A stretch of DNA of 22,392 bases from Tubulinosema ratisbonensis (GCA_004000155.1 RCSS01000019.1:11974-34365); one strand, 5' to 3'. Positions 1 to 9,760 are shown, counted from the stretch's first letter. Notes: a model not told the origin generated them from the sequence alone. A program made the numbers and translations.

Positions 1-781
1 TGAAATTCACTGGTATCAACTCAATATCATGAATCTTTAGATAATTTCCTAAATAACTAAACTCTATTTGTTTTATTTGAATTGGTAAATCTTTTTTTGG
101 TTCTTTCTGNTGGTTATTTTCAAAATGTTCTTTTATTGTTCCGTTTTTTATTTTCTGTAAATATAAATCTGCTGTGGTACAATTAATTTTNATGTCTTCA
201 TTGTAATAACATAAAATATTGCCTTTGATTTTTGAAGTGTTTTTATTTGAATCAAGTTCAATTGAAATGTCATTTAAAAAATTAAATTTACTTTGAGAAA
301 TGTTAGTCACGGGAGTATATTTTGTTTTTTCTTTATGTATTTTGTTTATCTGATCATCTACTTTAAAGTTTTTATCCGATAAAAATTTAGATATCAATGA
401 AGAAAGAGGATTTTTTGAATCACTTTCTCCAAACTCAATTATAAAAGGATAAAATAATACTTTGGCAAATACTAAACTTATAATAACCTTGTTTTTCACC
501 ATTTCGGGATAAAATGATACTTCATTTTCACTTATGTGCAATTTAAAAGTGGGATTTTTGAATTCTAATGTACATGAAGCCATTGTGTCAATGCTATCTT
601 TTTCTTGTAATTTAAGTAAAACGTAGCTGTTTTCGCATCTCATAAGATTAAATTGAATTTTAACAGGGGGTTGAATGCAAAATTCCCATTCTATTAAAGG
701 ATTTATTATCTTCTTTCCTGTGGTAGATATTTCTAATTCATATTTACAAATAGAAAATAGTTTTAACACTTTAAATGTCAT
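1..781 (-). CDS. C-terminal/internal part of a large beta-rich protein (partial, runs off the window)
   Basis: The minus strand is open without a stop from about 871 down to base 1, so the gene continues beyond the window. The first good ATG is at 781-779 (protein begins MTFKVLKLFS); an upstream in-frame ATG lies at 859-857. Codon choice and amino-acid texture look coding throughout: alternating hydrophobic residues suggest beta strands, and there is no clear membrane segment. Two ambiguous bases (110 and 191) fall inside it without breaking the frame. No CCC motif precedes either ATG, unlike the gene at 2525. The ATG at 781 overlaps the plus-strand ATG at 775, an improbable head-to-head arrangement. 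I infer that this is the continuation of the 1578-2525 gene, separated from it by an inverted segment. I do not recognise the family. Confidence 0.72.
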   Translation of the reverse strand, partial: MTFKVLKLFSICKYELEISTTGKKIINPLIEWEFCIQPPVKIQFNLMRCENSYVLLKLQEKDSIDTMASCTLEFKNPTFKLHISENEVSFYPEMVKNKVIISLVFAKVLFYPFIIEFGESDSKNPLSSLISKFLSDKNFKVDDQINKIHKEKTKYTPVTNISQSKFNFLNDISIELDSNKNTSKIKGNILCYYNEDXKINCTTADLYLQKIKNGTIKEHFENNXQKEPKKDLPIQIKQIEFSYLGNYLKIHDIELIPVNF

Positions 782-1518
782 TTTTGTTATTATGTCATCA
801 AATTCAGAAAAATACCCANCAAAATAGAAGTGTTTTATTTGATTTTTTATCTCCAACATCAGAAGAAAAATCTAACATTTTGGTAACAAAAGTAAAAGTT
901 CATGAATCTCTTTTTCCTATAAATTTACTAGCATATCTCTGTAAAGTTATTCCTTTCAAGAATATTCCTGTGTGTGGTAAATTAAATGAAAAAATTATTT
1001 TGAATGGCTCAATCACACAATTATCAAAGTTTGATGAAGAATATTTTACATTGCAAATAGATCTTGAAGTTTTAGAGGGTCATAAACTTTTTAGAGAATT
1101 TCATAGCTTAGATGATAAAATATTTGAGTTAAAAGTAATTGAAGATGGTTCATTTGCCTCCTCAATATTTTCTTGTATTTCTTTGTTTTACAATTTTAAA
1201 AATGCACCTGTAATTAGTTCTCTGCCCGATTTGTGTATGAAACCAAGTATCAGTTCATCAAAAAGTAAAGTATTAGAAAATAATTGCTTAAACATTTATA
1301 CGATGGCCTCAACCAATGATAATTCATTTTTAATTACCAATGAAATTTACTCTTCTACTTTTGTTGAAGGACCAATAAGTTTAAATTTTCCAAATGATTT
1401 CGAATTTGAATTTTGTACAGGTTTAAAGCTTAGATCTAGTAAGAATGAAATATCAATAGACCCTAGCAGACCACTTGTAAACGCCTTTTCTTTAAAAGAA
1501 AATTTAAACTTGAATTAG
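775..1518 (+). CDS. Middle part of the same beta-rich protein on the opposite strand, frameshifted near its end
   Basis: This plus-strand frame reads as convincing coding sequence from about 820 (QNRSVLFDFL) to 1490. The stop at 1516-1518 looks artificial: in the next frame the sequence 1503-1591 continues as good coding (FKLELEINQEFDLLSF), and one extra A in the A-run near 1498-1502 would join the two. The first 15 codons (775-819) are probably not part of the gene, because an N at 819 marks the point where the minus-strand coding frame begins. The residues are mostly beta-forming, like both neighbours. I infer an inverted piece of one long gene rather than an independent gene. Against a separate gene: no CCC motif before the ATG, and a start codon nested in the opposite gene. 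Function unknown. Confidence 0.6.
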   Translation: MSFLLLCHQIQKNTXQNRSVLFDFLSPTSEEKSNILVTKVKVHESLFPINLLAYLCKVIPFKNIPVCGKLNEKIILNGSITQLSKFDEEYFTLQIDLEVLEGHKLFREFHSLDDKIFELKVIEDGSFASSIFSCISLFYNFKNAPVISSLPDLCMKPSISSSKSKVLENNCLNIYTMASTNDNSFLITNEIYSSTFVEGPISLNFPNDFEFEFCTGLKLRSSKNEISIDPSRPLVNAFSLKENLNLN

Positions 1519-1577
1519 AAATTAATCAAGAATTTGATCTCCTTAGTTTCGTATTTTTTATTCAAAATAAAGTAGAA

Positions 1578-2525
1578 TCAAAAAATAAAAANAGCATTAC
1601 GAGATTCAATTTTTTGTTGATTATGTCGATTAGGAATTTCTTTGACAAAGGTTTTTAAAATTGCTATCAACGATTTGTGATAATCTGAAGCATAGGGATT
1701 ATCAGTAGAAGTGAAAAAAATACGAGCATTTCCAAGGGATTTATAGTCTTTTCGATCTAACTTAAATAAGAATCTTTTAAGGGCAAAAATGTTTTGTTTA
1801 TCTAGAATTAATGTTAAATCTGTCTTGGTAAAAGATTCGATATTGATAACAAAATCACATAATTTACCGCTAGTATCTTCACATAAACTAATCTCCAAAT
1901 CTTTTAATGAGATATCCAAATAAGATGGCAAAGGTAATTCAATTAAAGCTTTGATAAATAATCTTCCTTTTTCTTCTTTTGTTGACATACTTAACACTTT
2001 AACAGTCTCTTCATTTTCTTTACCACCCTTATTCTGGTTAAATAAGTCCAACTCCTTTTCATAATTGTAAGTAAATTTCATAAAAAACATATGAAATACT
2101 ATGTTTGCTTCTAATTTAAGTTGATTAGTAACTTCTTCGTCGACAGTACCTTCCGTTTCTTTCAAATAAATGTATTCAAGATTATTTCGGTAGTTAAATG
2201 GTTCTAAATGGGACCATTTTTTACGCGGTAAAGTTATTTTTATCTTTTCTTTTGTAGTGCCTAAACCAATGACAGCAGACACACCGACAAACCCAAGCAT
2301 TCTCAAACTATTTGCGCGTACATCAACTTGTGCCTGATTCACATCGTCATCAAAAAACTGTAAACGTTTCACGTCTATTTTAGGATCGCGGTAAAATTGT
2401 AAGACAAAATACATGGGAACAACTATGAAATAGATAAATGAACCCCATAAAACCATGAAAGCCGTTCTTTTACCACTCGGAAGATAAAAACTTATTCTCG
2501 CCCAGAAATTAGCCAATCTTTGCAT
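1578..2525 (-). CDS. Membrane-anchored protein of unknown family, N-terminal part
   Basis: This encodes 315 residues as it stands. Residues about 22-44 form one strong transmembrane segment (VLWGSFIYFIVVPMYFVLQF), preceded by a basic stretch, which suggests a signal anchor with the bulk outside the cytosol. A weaker hydrophobic patch lies near residues 75-90. The rest is rich in alternating hydrophobic residues, consistent with beta-sandwich domains. The start is supported by TACCCTTAGT directly before the ATG. The C-terminus is suspect: an N at 1592 is followed by only three sense codons and a stop, and the same kind of sequence resumes on the plus strand at 820 in a compatible frame. I therefore regard the stop at 1578-1580 as the product of an inversion breakpoint. 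I do not recognise the family. Confidence 0.8.
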   Translation of the reverse strand: MQRLANFWARISFYLPSGKRTAFMVLWGSFIYFIVVPMYFVLQFYRDPKIDVKRLQFFDDDVNQAQVDVRANSLRMLGFVGVSAVIGLGTTKEKIKITLPRKKWSHLEPFNYRNNLEYIYLKETEGTVDEEVTNQLKLEANIVFHMFFMKFTYNYEKELDLFNQNKGGKENEETVKVLSMSTKEEKGRLFIKALIELPLPSYLDISLKDLEISLCEDTSGKLCDFVINIESFTKTDLTLILDKQNIFALKRFLFKLDRKDYKSLGNARIFFTSTDNPYASDYHKSLIAILKTFVKEIPNRHNQQKIESRNAXFIF

Positions 2526-2527
2526 AC

Positions 2528-2535
2528 TAAGGGTA
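2528..2535 (-). promoter_or_regulatory. CCC-type start-proximal motif
   Basis: TACCCTTA on the minus strand, two bases before the ATG at 2525. CCC-like motifs close to start codons are known from microsporidia; here the motif supports the annotated start. Confidence 0.6.
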
Positions 2536-5076
2536 AAAAATAATATTTAAATATTTAAATTTCCTTTTCCCAGCAAATATATTTTATATTAAAAAATTTT
2601 TTAAATTAAAAAAATTAGCCAATAATTTTTGAGAAAAAAAGAAATTAAGAGATTACAATCTTTTTAATTCTAGATCTCGTACTATTTGATAACTTATGAT
2701 AAAAAATCTTTTTTTCTTTTCTCGAAAAGTAAAATTATTCTATTTTAGTTGCTTAACTTTTAATTTGATTTTATTCAATATTTTTGCGAATATTTGATTG
2801 TTTTGTTTTTCTTAGGTAATAACAAATTGTAAAAGATGAATTTGCTTTTTAATTTAATAAATCCAAGGAACCAATGTGTATAAAAAAACTTTTATAAAAT
2901 ATTCAATATTTGATAAACATAAAAATAAACATGTCTTTTAATTACATTTAAATTACACGGCATTTAAGTGATTAACCAATAAGTCTGTTCTTTAAAAAGA
3001 AATAAGCTAAAAATGGAAATTTTATGATTAATTGAAGAAAATTTTAATTTATTAAATTAAAATATTTTTTTCCAACAAAATTTTTTCATTTAAAATAAGC
3101 AGAAATTCCTAAAAATCTTTTCTTAAGACTTTTTGAGTTCATACTTATGTTAAAATATTGTTTACTGAGTGTATAATGTAATTATTTTATATAATTAAGT
3201 GAATAAACCTCTTTAAATAACTTACTATTGACGTTATCAGATTCATATATCAATAATTTGATAAATTTATTTTTAAATAAATTTTAAATAAAAATTAAAT
3301 TTTAATAAAAAAATAAATTAATTAGAAAAATTCATAATACAGTAAAATCTGTCGAAATAACACAAATTTTTTTATTTTTTAATTATATTCTTAATTTTAA
3401 TTATTTTTTAAAATAAAAGTTTATTAAGTCACTAAAACTAATATCACACAAGGCTTTATTTAGATAATAAAAAAATAGATGTTTGAGAAATTTTTAAATT
3501 AACAATAGAGATTAATTCGAACCGAATTTAACCTACTTTTTTCAAGTTAATTTAAAAGCAGAGTTTTCTAATATCATCTAACCTGAAAATTTACAAAAAA
3601 ACTCTTAAATTTATTAACTTATTAAATATCAAACATTTTGTTAAAATTTATGAACTTTCTTTTGAAAACCTTGTTATGTATTTATAAACTTCTTGGTTTT
3701 AGAGAATATTAACAAAGTTTTTCATTTTCATCTGCAATAATACATTCTTTTCTAGATACTAAAAGGTCGGATAACTTTTTATTTAATTATAACACTTTAG
3801 CAGATAATTTACTTTATTTCTTAAAAATCGTCATGTTTCTTATGTCGCAGCTGTTGTATCATATTAAAAAGGTTTCTTTTCAAACTACTACAATATTTTT
3901 TACAACTTTAAATAAAGAATATTTTTTTACATTTTTATCCGAATTTTTAATATTGTTGATACAGAAATATAGAAGGTATAGCGAAAAGATCTTCGTATGG
4001 ATTTCCTATCCCTAGGCAACAAAAAAAACCCCTAGAATTTTGAGATTTTTTAATTAGAAGCTTATGGCAACCCCTTTTATTATTTTCAAATCAATTCATC
4101 ATTGAGTAATTTAATAGCCTTTAAAATAATTAAATACATCTGTTATCTAAAATGTTTTCTTTTTCTGTATTTTTTTCATTGTTATTTCGCTTTGAACACA
4201 TTTTTGTTTCTTCTTTTCTGATCCAACAAAATGTTTGTTAAAAAACGTTGTATATATTGCGAAAATGGCTTTTAATAGTTTTTTTACCCGAATTTTAAGA
4301 TTTCAATTTTTCTTTTAAACTCAAGCTTGATAGCATTATTTAAAGAACATTGTTTTAAGAGATTTTATATGGATTCTTTTTATAAACGACACTTTAAGTT
4401 ACGGGTTTATTAATAATTAAACAATACATTGATTTTGTCAAACTATAAAAACATATTAACATTTTAACTGATTACATTGTATTTTTAAGATAGTTTTTCA
4501 AGAATATTTTGGTTATTTTTGAAATACTGTAATATCTTACGCAATTCGTATATTTTATCTCTTAATGTTTTAATAAATAAATAATTTAAATCCTTAAGAA
4601 CCCATGAAAGAAAAAATATTCAATAAAACAAACAATAAACATTTATTTTTAATGAAAACATAGAGTCTTTCTACCTAAAGCATCTCTTATACGTAGAAAG
4701 TCCTGGTGAACATCACGAAAACTAATTCAGAAATGAAATTTTACGTTTTAAAATCTTGAAATTACTTAGAACCCCTAAAATATCTCAAATGTATTATAAA
4801 AGTTAAAAAATACATCTAATATAAAGGAAAAAAACATATTTTAATTAAATAAAAAATTAAACTATTGGTTATATCTTTAAAATTTAAAAATAACTTATTC
4901 TTTTGAAACAATGTTTATAAAAAAGAAAAAAAATAAAATTTTAAGTAAACATTTTGACAAAAAAATCTTTTGTTAATTACTGATATTCATAAAAGATATA
5001 AATTTTTATTCTAATTTATTAAACCAAATTATTTAAAAACTTAGATGTATTGATAAAATTTTTTTAACAAGAAATT
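2536..5076. other. AT-rich intergenic region without a supportable gene
   Basis: About 2.5 kb of very AT-rich sequence, with stops in all frames except short chance ORFs such as 3833-4015. The only features I can point to are a perfect hairpin at 4667-4700 and a weak CxxC-coding patch near 4240-4400 that might be an old transposase zinc-ribbon remnant. No tRNA or rRNA was recognised. Confidence 0.6.
4667..4700. repeat. Perfect 8-bp inverted repeat (hairpin)
   Basis: CTTTCTAC at 4667-4674 pairs exactly with GTAGAAAG at 4693-4700 across an 18-base loop. It stands out because it includes G/C pairs within an AT desert. It is followed by GTGA-ACA-TCAC, a second small stem at about 4706-4716. Possibly a structured RNA; no family recognised. 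Confidence 0.4.
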
Positions 5077-8000
5077 TTATTGAAAGTCACTTTCTATTGG
5101 AAATCTATTTATAAACTCATCTGTATTCTTTACGTTAATTAACCATCTAAATTCACAAGAATTCAAATTAACTTTTAAATGAACATCATTTTCATCAATT
5201 AGTATATCATAATCATCATATTTTTGGTTAAAAATGTATCGAATATTGAATATTTCTTTAATTTCCCATTCATTGTCTTTAAATTTTATCATAGTGCGAG
5301 GAAAAAATGAAAGAACATAAAAGTCTTCTATTTTGTAAATAAAAATATCTTTTAAACTCTTGTTGACTGTAATGATTTTTATCAATAAGTCATATGGCAG
5401 ATTTTTAGCTGATGGTTCAATGTTAAAATTTTTTAACCAGCTATCAACTGAATTATAAAACACTATTTTTCTTTCTAACATCGACAAAGGTTTCCATTTT
5501 TTTAAATTTAATTTTTTAACAAATGGTTTTTTGTTAAAAACTATTTCTTTCATTTCTCCTTGATCTAATGGTTTAATATAATTCTTAATGTAATGTTTTT
5601 CTATCAAATCTTTAATTTTATATTCAACTNCGATCCATTCTTCATCGTTCATAGGAATATAAGCTTTATTTTTTATAAAAGAGGTTTTAATTGTTGGCTC
5701 TAATTCCAAAGCTTTACACAATAAAGCTACTCTACAATATTTTGTGTATGAATCACATGTCCAGTTTTTATCATAAACATTTGTGGTATCTAATTCTTTT
5801 AATAAATGACTAAAATTGATTTTGTCTTTTGTTTTCACAATTTTAGCCTTTTGAAAAATAATGTCTTTGATTTCTTGGTAGTATTCCTCATCTACACCTA
5901 CAACAATGTCTTCTCTTATCATAGTTTGGATGATTTCAGAAATCTTTTGCTTTCTAAATTTTCTACCTGTAATATTTTTATGAATAATATTTCCGGTTTT
6001 AATCTCAAACAAATATACGTCTTCATTNAAAGAACAAAATAAATGATCAAAATCATTTTTAATGCTCCAATTTTCAGCATTTGTTTCAAAAAAATTGTAA
6101 AACCTGTCTCTTAAAATACAAATCAATCTGTTTTTTAGAGCTTCTCTACATCTTTCCTTTAATTCGTCAATATTTTCTGAAAAAATACAACCAAATAAAA
6201 CAAAAGAATTATAATTTATATTTAAAATAACATTTAAACAACCATTATCAATTCCATTAATCTCTTTTGTATCAAAGTCTGACCAAATTATCTTGAAGTT
6301 TACTTTAAGTTGTTTGACATTACTTTCTTCATTGACNTTATTATTTGATTCCGATAAATTAAATGAGTTATAAAAGTAGTTGTGGATTAATTTTTCTCCT
6401 TTAATATAACTTGGAAAATATTCTTTACATTTTTTATGTATTCCATCCCAAATATGATTCCTAAAAAGATGTACGTAATTTACTTTTAGAGAGTTTAATT
6501 TACCATACATTGTTATTCCAGTCAAATCTAAAGATTTTTTGCCAACATAAACCCTACTTCTATTTATTGTTGGAGACCACCACATAATGAATTTTTTGTT
6601 AGGAAGGGTATTAATTGATCTTTTTAATGCTATAACTTTTGTTTTTGGTTCATTTTGATTTTCAAAATCTACAACTTTATCTAAAAAATAATATAAAGAA
6701 TGTTCTAAAATTTTCTTTTCTCCACCAAAATATTCGACAATAGAAGTAAAATATTCAGCTGGTGTATCAAAATCAGTGATAATTGGAGTAGGCTCTATTA
6801 AGTTATACAATCCTAACCCCCCTAAATTTTTAGGGGTGTAAAAAATAAGCAAAGGAAACCTAGTTGACATCCTAGAAGAAACACCTCTTTTGATACAATC
6901 CAACACTTTACTTTGATATTTCTTGAAAATTGGTAAGCTTTGATTATTTATTTTTTGATTTTTTAAAAAATCATTCCATTTACTTGCTACAGTCCCAAAA
7001 GAAAGACAATTACAATTTCTAATCAATTTTTTTAGCTTAAGCTCTAATATTGATAAATATTCACTGCTCAATAAAAGCGGTTCTCCATTTTCATTTATTA
7101 AATAATCATTGAAAACCAAAGTTTCTTTTTGTACAATAAAATCATTTAAATAACTTGGTATTAAAATATTTTCCGAATATATTTTATCTTCAATTCTGTA
7201 ATAAAAAATGTCATCGCTTTGCATTAAAATATTATCCACCACTAATAATAAAATATTATAAATTAGTTTCCCTAATTTGCTCTTAAATAGACCAAAGTTA
7301 TTTGAATATTCAATATCTTTATAAATTATATTGCTGTTCAATCTTTTTATGATGTATGAAACTACATTACCTTCTAAGAATGTGTTAAGAATACGTCGTA
7401 AAATATTGAAATCTATCCAATTAAAAAGTTTCATTTGGTAACATTTCATATTTTGTATATCCACTTTCTTTTTTTCTAACCAGCTATTTGCATAATTCTT
7501 TGTTTTGTTTACAAAGAATACTTTAAGATACTTAACTAGAAATTCATCAACCATGTCATATTCACTTATAAACTTTCCTTCTAAAAAATATGTATCATCA
7601 AAATAAAAAGAATCTGAAAAATAATCATGTCTTTTGTATGTTATTAGAGAAGAATCATTACTTAGAATGATATTTTTGATGTATTCAAAAGTTTCTTTTG
7701 GATTTGAATCATATTGAAGGAGTAATTTTTTTGTGAAATCATTAAAATCAGGAAAATCAATGAATGAATTTAAATGATTTTCAAGAAAACATTTCTTATT
7801 TTTTAGAAAATCTTCATAAAACACCACCTGATTAAAATCAGGTCCATTTTTTAAATATTCTAATTGTCTATTTTTTTCTTTTTTAAGATCAAGTCTGTTT
7901 AACCTTCCAATTAATTTTTTATACTCAACTTTTTCTATCTTTTTATAATTTAACTTATAAAGCAAATCTTTAGTTTTTTGAATGTAATCCTTTTCAAATG

Positions 8001-9222
8001 TTTTAATTGCACATTCAAGTTTGTTGTCAAGGTCAGTATCACCTGTTGCATATTTTTTTGCTGATTTAAAATGCTTTATTGCTTCAGTTAAATGTAATTT
8101 TGCTTTTTTCTTGTCCTCGTCTGCAAAAGAATTTAAAAAATTTGTGGTAAAATCTAAATCATATTTGCTCTCTATCCTTTGTTTAGTTATTGATTTTTGC
8201 TTTTTTTCTCTTTTCTTGTCGATTCTATCAAGTAACNTTTTCAAATTTTCATGTAAATAAGTTTTTATGCCTCCAAAAAACTTTAACCAAACATTTCTAT
8301 GTAAAATAAAAGGAGTCTCGTCACTTTTAATATTATTGTACATATAATTTATCTCTTTAATGTATTTTAATTGTTTCATTGTTTTATATTTATACCTGTA
8401 TAAGGCTAAATCTTTTTCATAAGAAAATGACTGATCAATCAATTGTATTAATCTTAAAGCTTCTCTCAAAATATTGAAATTAATACCTAATCTGCTTTTC
8501 TTTTTCTCTTTTGTTTTTAGTGGTTTTTTACTAAAAAGATTGAAATTGTTGTCTATAAAAAGAGGAATGTTTTTCTTTTTGATTAAACTAGTCAAAGCTT
8601 CTTTACTGAATTTTAAAAAAAGTTCTCTACATTCGTACCAACTCATTTTAGTTTTATAATAGAAAACTTTCTTAGGTTGTATGGTAGGTTTCTCTAAACT
8701 AAGAGTTTTAGCTTCAATTTTCTTGTCTAAACCAAATAATTGATTGATAATATCATCAGTATTTTTCATTTTTATCTCAAAATTCTTTCTTTTTTTCTTA
8801 ATTACAACATTATTCATTATTTTTAATGGAATATTACAAACAGATGTTGTTTTCAGTTCGACATTTTTTGTTTTTCCAATAATTCCGCCACTTTTAAAAC
8901 ACTTATTTTCTTTGGTACAATCATGCTTTAAATAACACTCCCCAGTATGTTTCACTAATAAATTATTATCAAATAAATTAGGTATTTTCAATTTTTGCTC
9001 TATATTTTTGCGATAACTTTGAATGTCTTTTTTCTTCGAATCTGTGAAAAATAGCCTATTTTCATTAAATATAACAGTAACATATGGTTCATTGTAAGTC
9101 TTAAGTAAAGTNNATATCCCCTCTGGTATGTATAAAATAGATTCTAATTTTGGTTTTAAAATAAATTTGGTAGATTGTTTTGGTAAAAAATATTTTGCTA
9201 TTTCTTTGACTTCTTCTTTCAT
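5077..9222 (-). CDS. PRP8: Pre-mRNA-splicing factor Prp8, strongly shortened
   Basis: Prp8 is the scaffold of the spliceosome catalytic core (U5 snRNP), holding U5, U6 and the splice sites in the nucleus. The 1381 residues follow Prp8 in order: SWYECRE near 193; KKKSRLG; YRYKYKTMKQ; ITKQRIES; GRLNRLDLKKEKNRQLEYLK near 440; RT-like palm YKDIEYSNNFG near 635; thumb RFPLLIFYTPKNLGGLGL near 790; ILEHSLYYF; endonuclease-like WWSPTINRSRVYVG near 881; RNase H-like IIWSDFDTKEI near 977; NDEEWI-VEYKIKDLI near 1192. Prp8 normally exceeds 2,300 residues. Here the part before the first match is cut to about 190, the thumb-to-endonuclease linker is mostly missing, and only a remnant of the JAB/MPN domain remains at 1275-1381. 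The start has no CCC motif. Five N positions do not break the frame. Identity is very secure. Confidence 0.97.
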   Translation of the reverse strand: MKEEVKEIAKYFLPKQSTKFILKPKLESILYIPEGIXTLLKTYNEPYVTVIFNENRLFFTDSKKKDIQSYRKNIEQKLKIPNLFDNNLLVKHTGECYLKHDCTKENKCFKSGGIIGKTKNVELKTTSVCNIPLKIMNNVVIKKKRKNFEIKMKNTDDIINQLFGLDKKIEAKTLSLEKPTIQPKKVFYYKTKMSWYECRELFLKFSKEALTSLIKKKNIPLFIDNNFNLFSKKPLKTKEKKKSRLGINFNILREALRLIQLIDQSFSYEKDLALYRYKYKTMKQLKYIKEINYMYNNIKSDETPFILHRNVWLKFFGGIKTYLHENLKXLLDRIDKKREKKQKSITKQRIESKYDLDFTTNFLNSFADEDKKKAKLHLTEAIKHFKSAKKYATGDTDLDNKLECAIKTFEKDYIQKTKDLLYKLNYKKIEKVEYKKLIGRLNRLDLKKEKNRQLEYLKNGPDFNQVVFYEDFLKNKKCFLENHLNSFIDFPDFNDFTKKLLLQYDSNPKETFEYIKNIILSNDSSLITYKRHDYFSDSFYFDDTYFLEGKFISEYDMVDEFLVKYLKVFFVNKTKNYANSWLEKKKVDIQNMKCYQMKLFNWIDFNILRRILNTFLEGNVVSYIIKRLNSNIIYKDIEYSNNFGLFKSKLGKLIYNILLLVVDNILMQSDDIFYYRIEDKIYSENILIPSYLNDFIVQKETLVFNDYLINENGEPLLLSSEYLSILELKLKKLIRNCNCLSFGTVASKWNDFLKNQKINNQSLPIFKKYQSKVLDCIKRGVSSRMSTRFPLLIFYTPKNLGGLGLYNLIEPTPIITDFDTPAEYFTSIVEYFGGEKKILEHSLYYFLDKVVDFENQNEPKTKVIALKRSINTLPNKKFIMWWSPTINRSRVYVGKKSLDLTGITMYGKLNSLKVNYVHLFRNHIWDGIHKKCKEYFPSYIKGEKLIHNYFYNSFNLSESNNXVNEESNVKQLKVNFKIIWSDFDTKEINGIDNGCLNVILNINYNSFVLFGCIFSENIDELKERCREALKNRLICILRDRFYNFFETNAENWSIKNDFDHLFCSXNEDVYLFEIKTGNIIHKNITGRKFRKQKISEIIQTMIREDIVVGVDEEYYQEIKDIIFQKAKIVKTKDKINFSHLLKELDTTNVYDKNWTCDSYTKYCRVALLCKALELEPTIKTSFIKNKAYIPMNDEEWIXVEYKIKDLIEKHYIKNYIKPLDQGEMKEIVFNKKPFVKKLNLKKWKPLSMLERKIVFYNSVDSWLKNFNIEPSAKNLPYDLLIKIITVNKSLKDIFIYKIEDFYVLSFFPRTMIKFKDNEWEIKEIFNIRYIFNQKYDDYDILIDENDVHLKVNLNSCEFRWLINVKNTDEFINRFPIESDFQ

Positions 9223-9540
9223 TTATGAATTTTCTGAAAAATAAATAATTTTTATAAAAATAATTTTATTTCAATTTTATTTATTTATTTATAAAATAAA
9301 GCAAATCTAAAGAAACTTAAGAATTTAGAAGATAATCCTAATTTTTAATAAAATTATTTAAAATTAAGTTATTCAATAATATTTAATTTACACATTCCTT
9401 TTGTAAAATCGAATTTAATAAGTTTTTAACACAATTTTCTCGTAAAATTCGTATTCCAGGATAGTAAAAGTATATCTTAAAAATAAATTACATTTTCTTT
9501 TTCTTAAATCTTTTTTAATTTGAAAGTTTTTTTATTGAAC

Positions 9541-9624
9541 AAGGCGCAATAACCTTTCCCATATATATTGTTTAAAGTTCTATAACAAAAGGCATGGGTT
9601 CGACTCCTAACAAAATAGGTTTTT
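9541..9624 (+). other. Pol III-like site: box A-like, perfect box B and T-run (tRNA relic or small RNA)
   Basis: GGTTCGACTCC at 9597-9607 contains a full match to the internal Pol III box B (GWTCRANNC). About 45 bases upstream, AGGCGCAATAA (9542-9552) resembles box A with mismatches. TTTTT at 9620-9624 could terminate Pol III. I could not fold a standard cloverleaf: the T-stem has four pairs, and acceptor and anticodon arms do not form. A decayed tRNA, a tRNA-derived repeat or another small RNA are all possible. Confidence 0.3.
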
Positions 9625-9670
9625 AATTTTATTATTTATTATATAAAATAAAAACGGGCGCCCCCATGCC
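9591..9670. repeat. 8-bp GC-rich inverted repeat around an AT hairpin
   Basis: GGCATGGG at 9591-9598 is the exact reverse complement of CCCATGCC at 9663-9670. Between them GTTTTTAATTTTA and TAAAATAAAAAC can pair as an imperfect inner stem. The arms are the most GC-rich sequence of the surrounding kilobase. Confidence 0.45.
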
Positions 9671-9739
9671 TGAAAAAATATTAAAGAGATTAAATAAAGT
9701 ACATTACAAATCATTTTACCTTAACCACTTGATTTTAGG

Positions 9740-9760
9740 GTTGTACCCCCAGGATACAAC
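9740..9760. repeat. Small hairpin
   Basis: GTTGTA at 9740-9745 pairs with TACAAC at 9755-9760 around a C-rich nine-base loop. It lies in a stretch with unusual GC islands (also GGGCACTGGTTGTACGAAGG near 9861-9880), probably repeat-derived. Confidence 0.3.

Noticed and set aside
3833..4015. Plus-strand 60-codon open frame
   Set aside because: Low-complexity hydrophobic translation in an AT desert, with no motif, start context or neighbouring gene; most likely chance.
4690..4725. Hammerhead ribozyme or RNase P core (CTGGTGA..GAAA; GAAAGTCC)
   Set aside because: The supposed core bases are used in a stem, and the other conserved regions of either RNA are absent.
9541..9620. Complete tRNA gene
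   Set aside because: Box B is perfect, but the acceptor and anticodon stems do not form.
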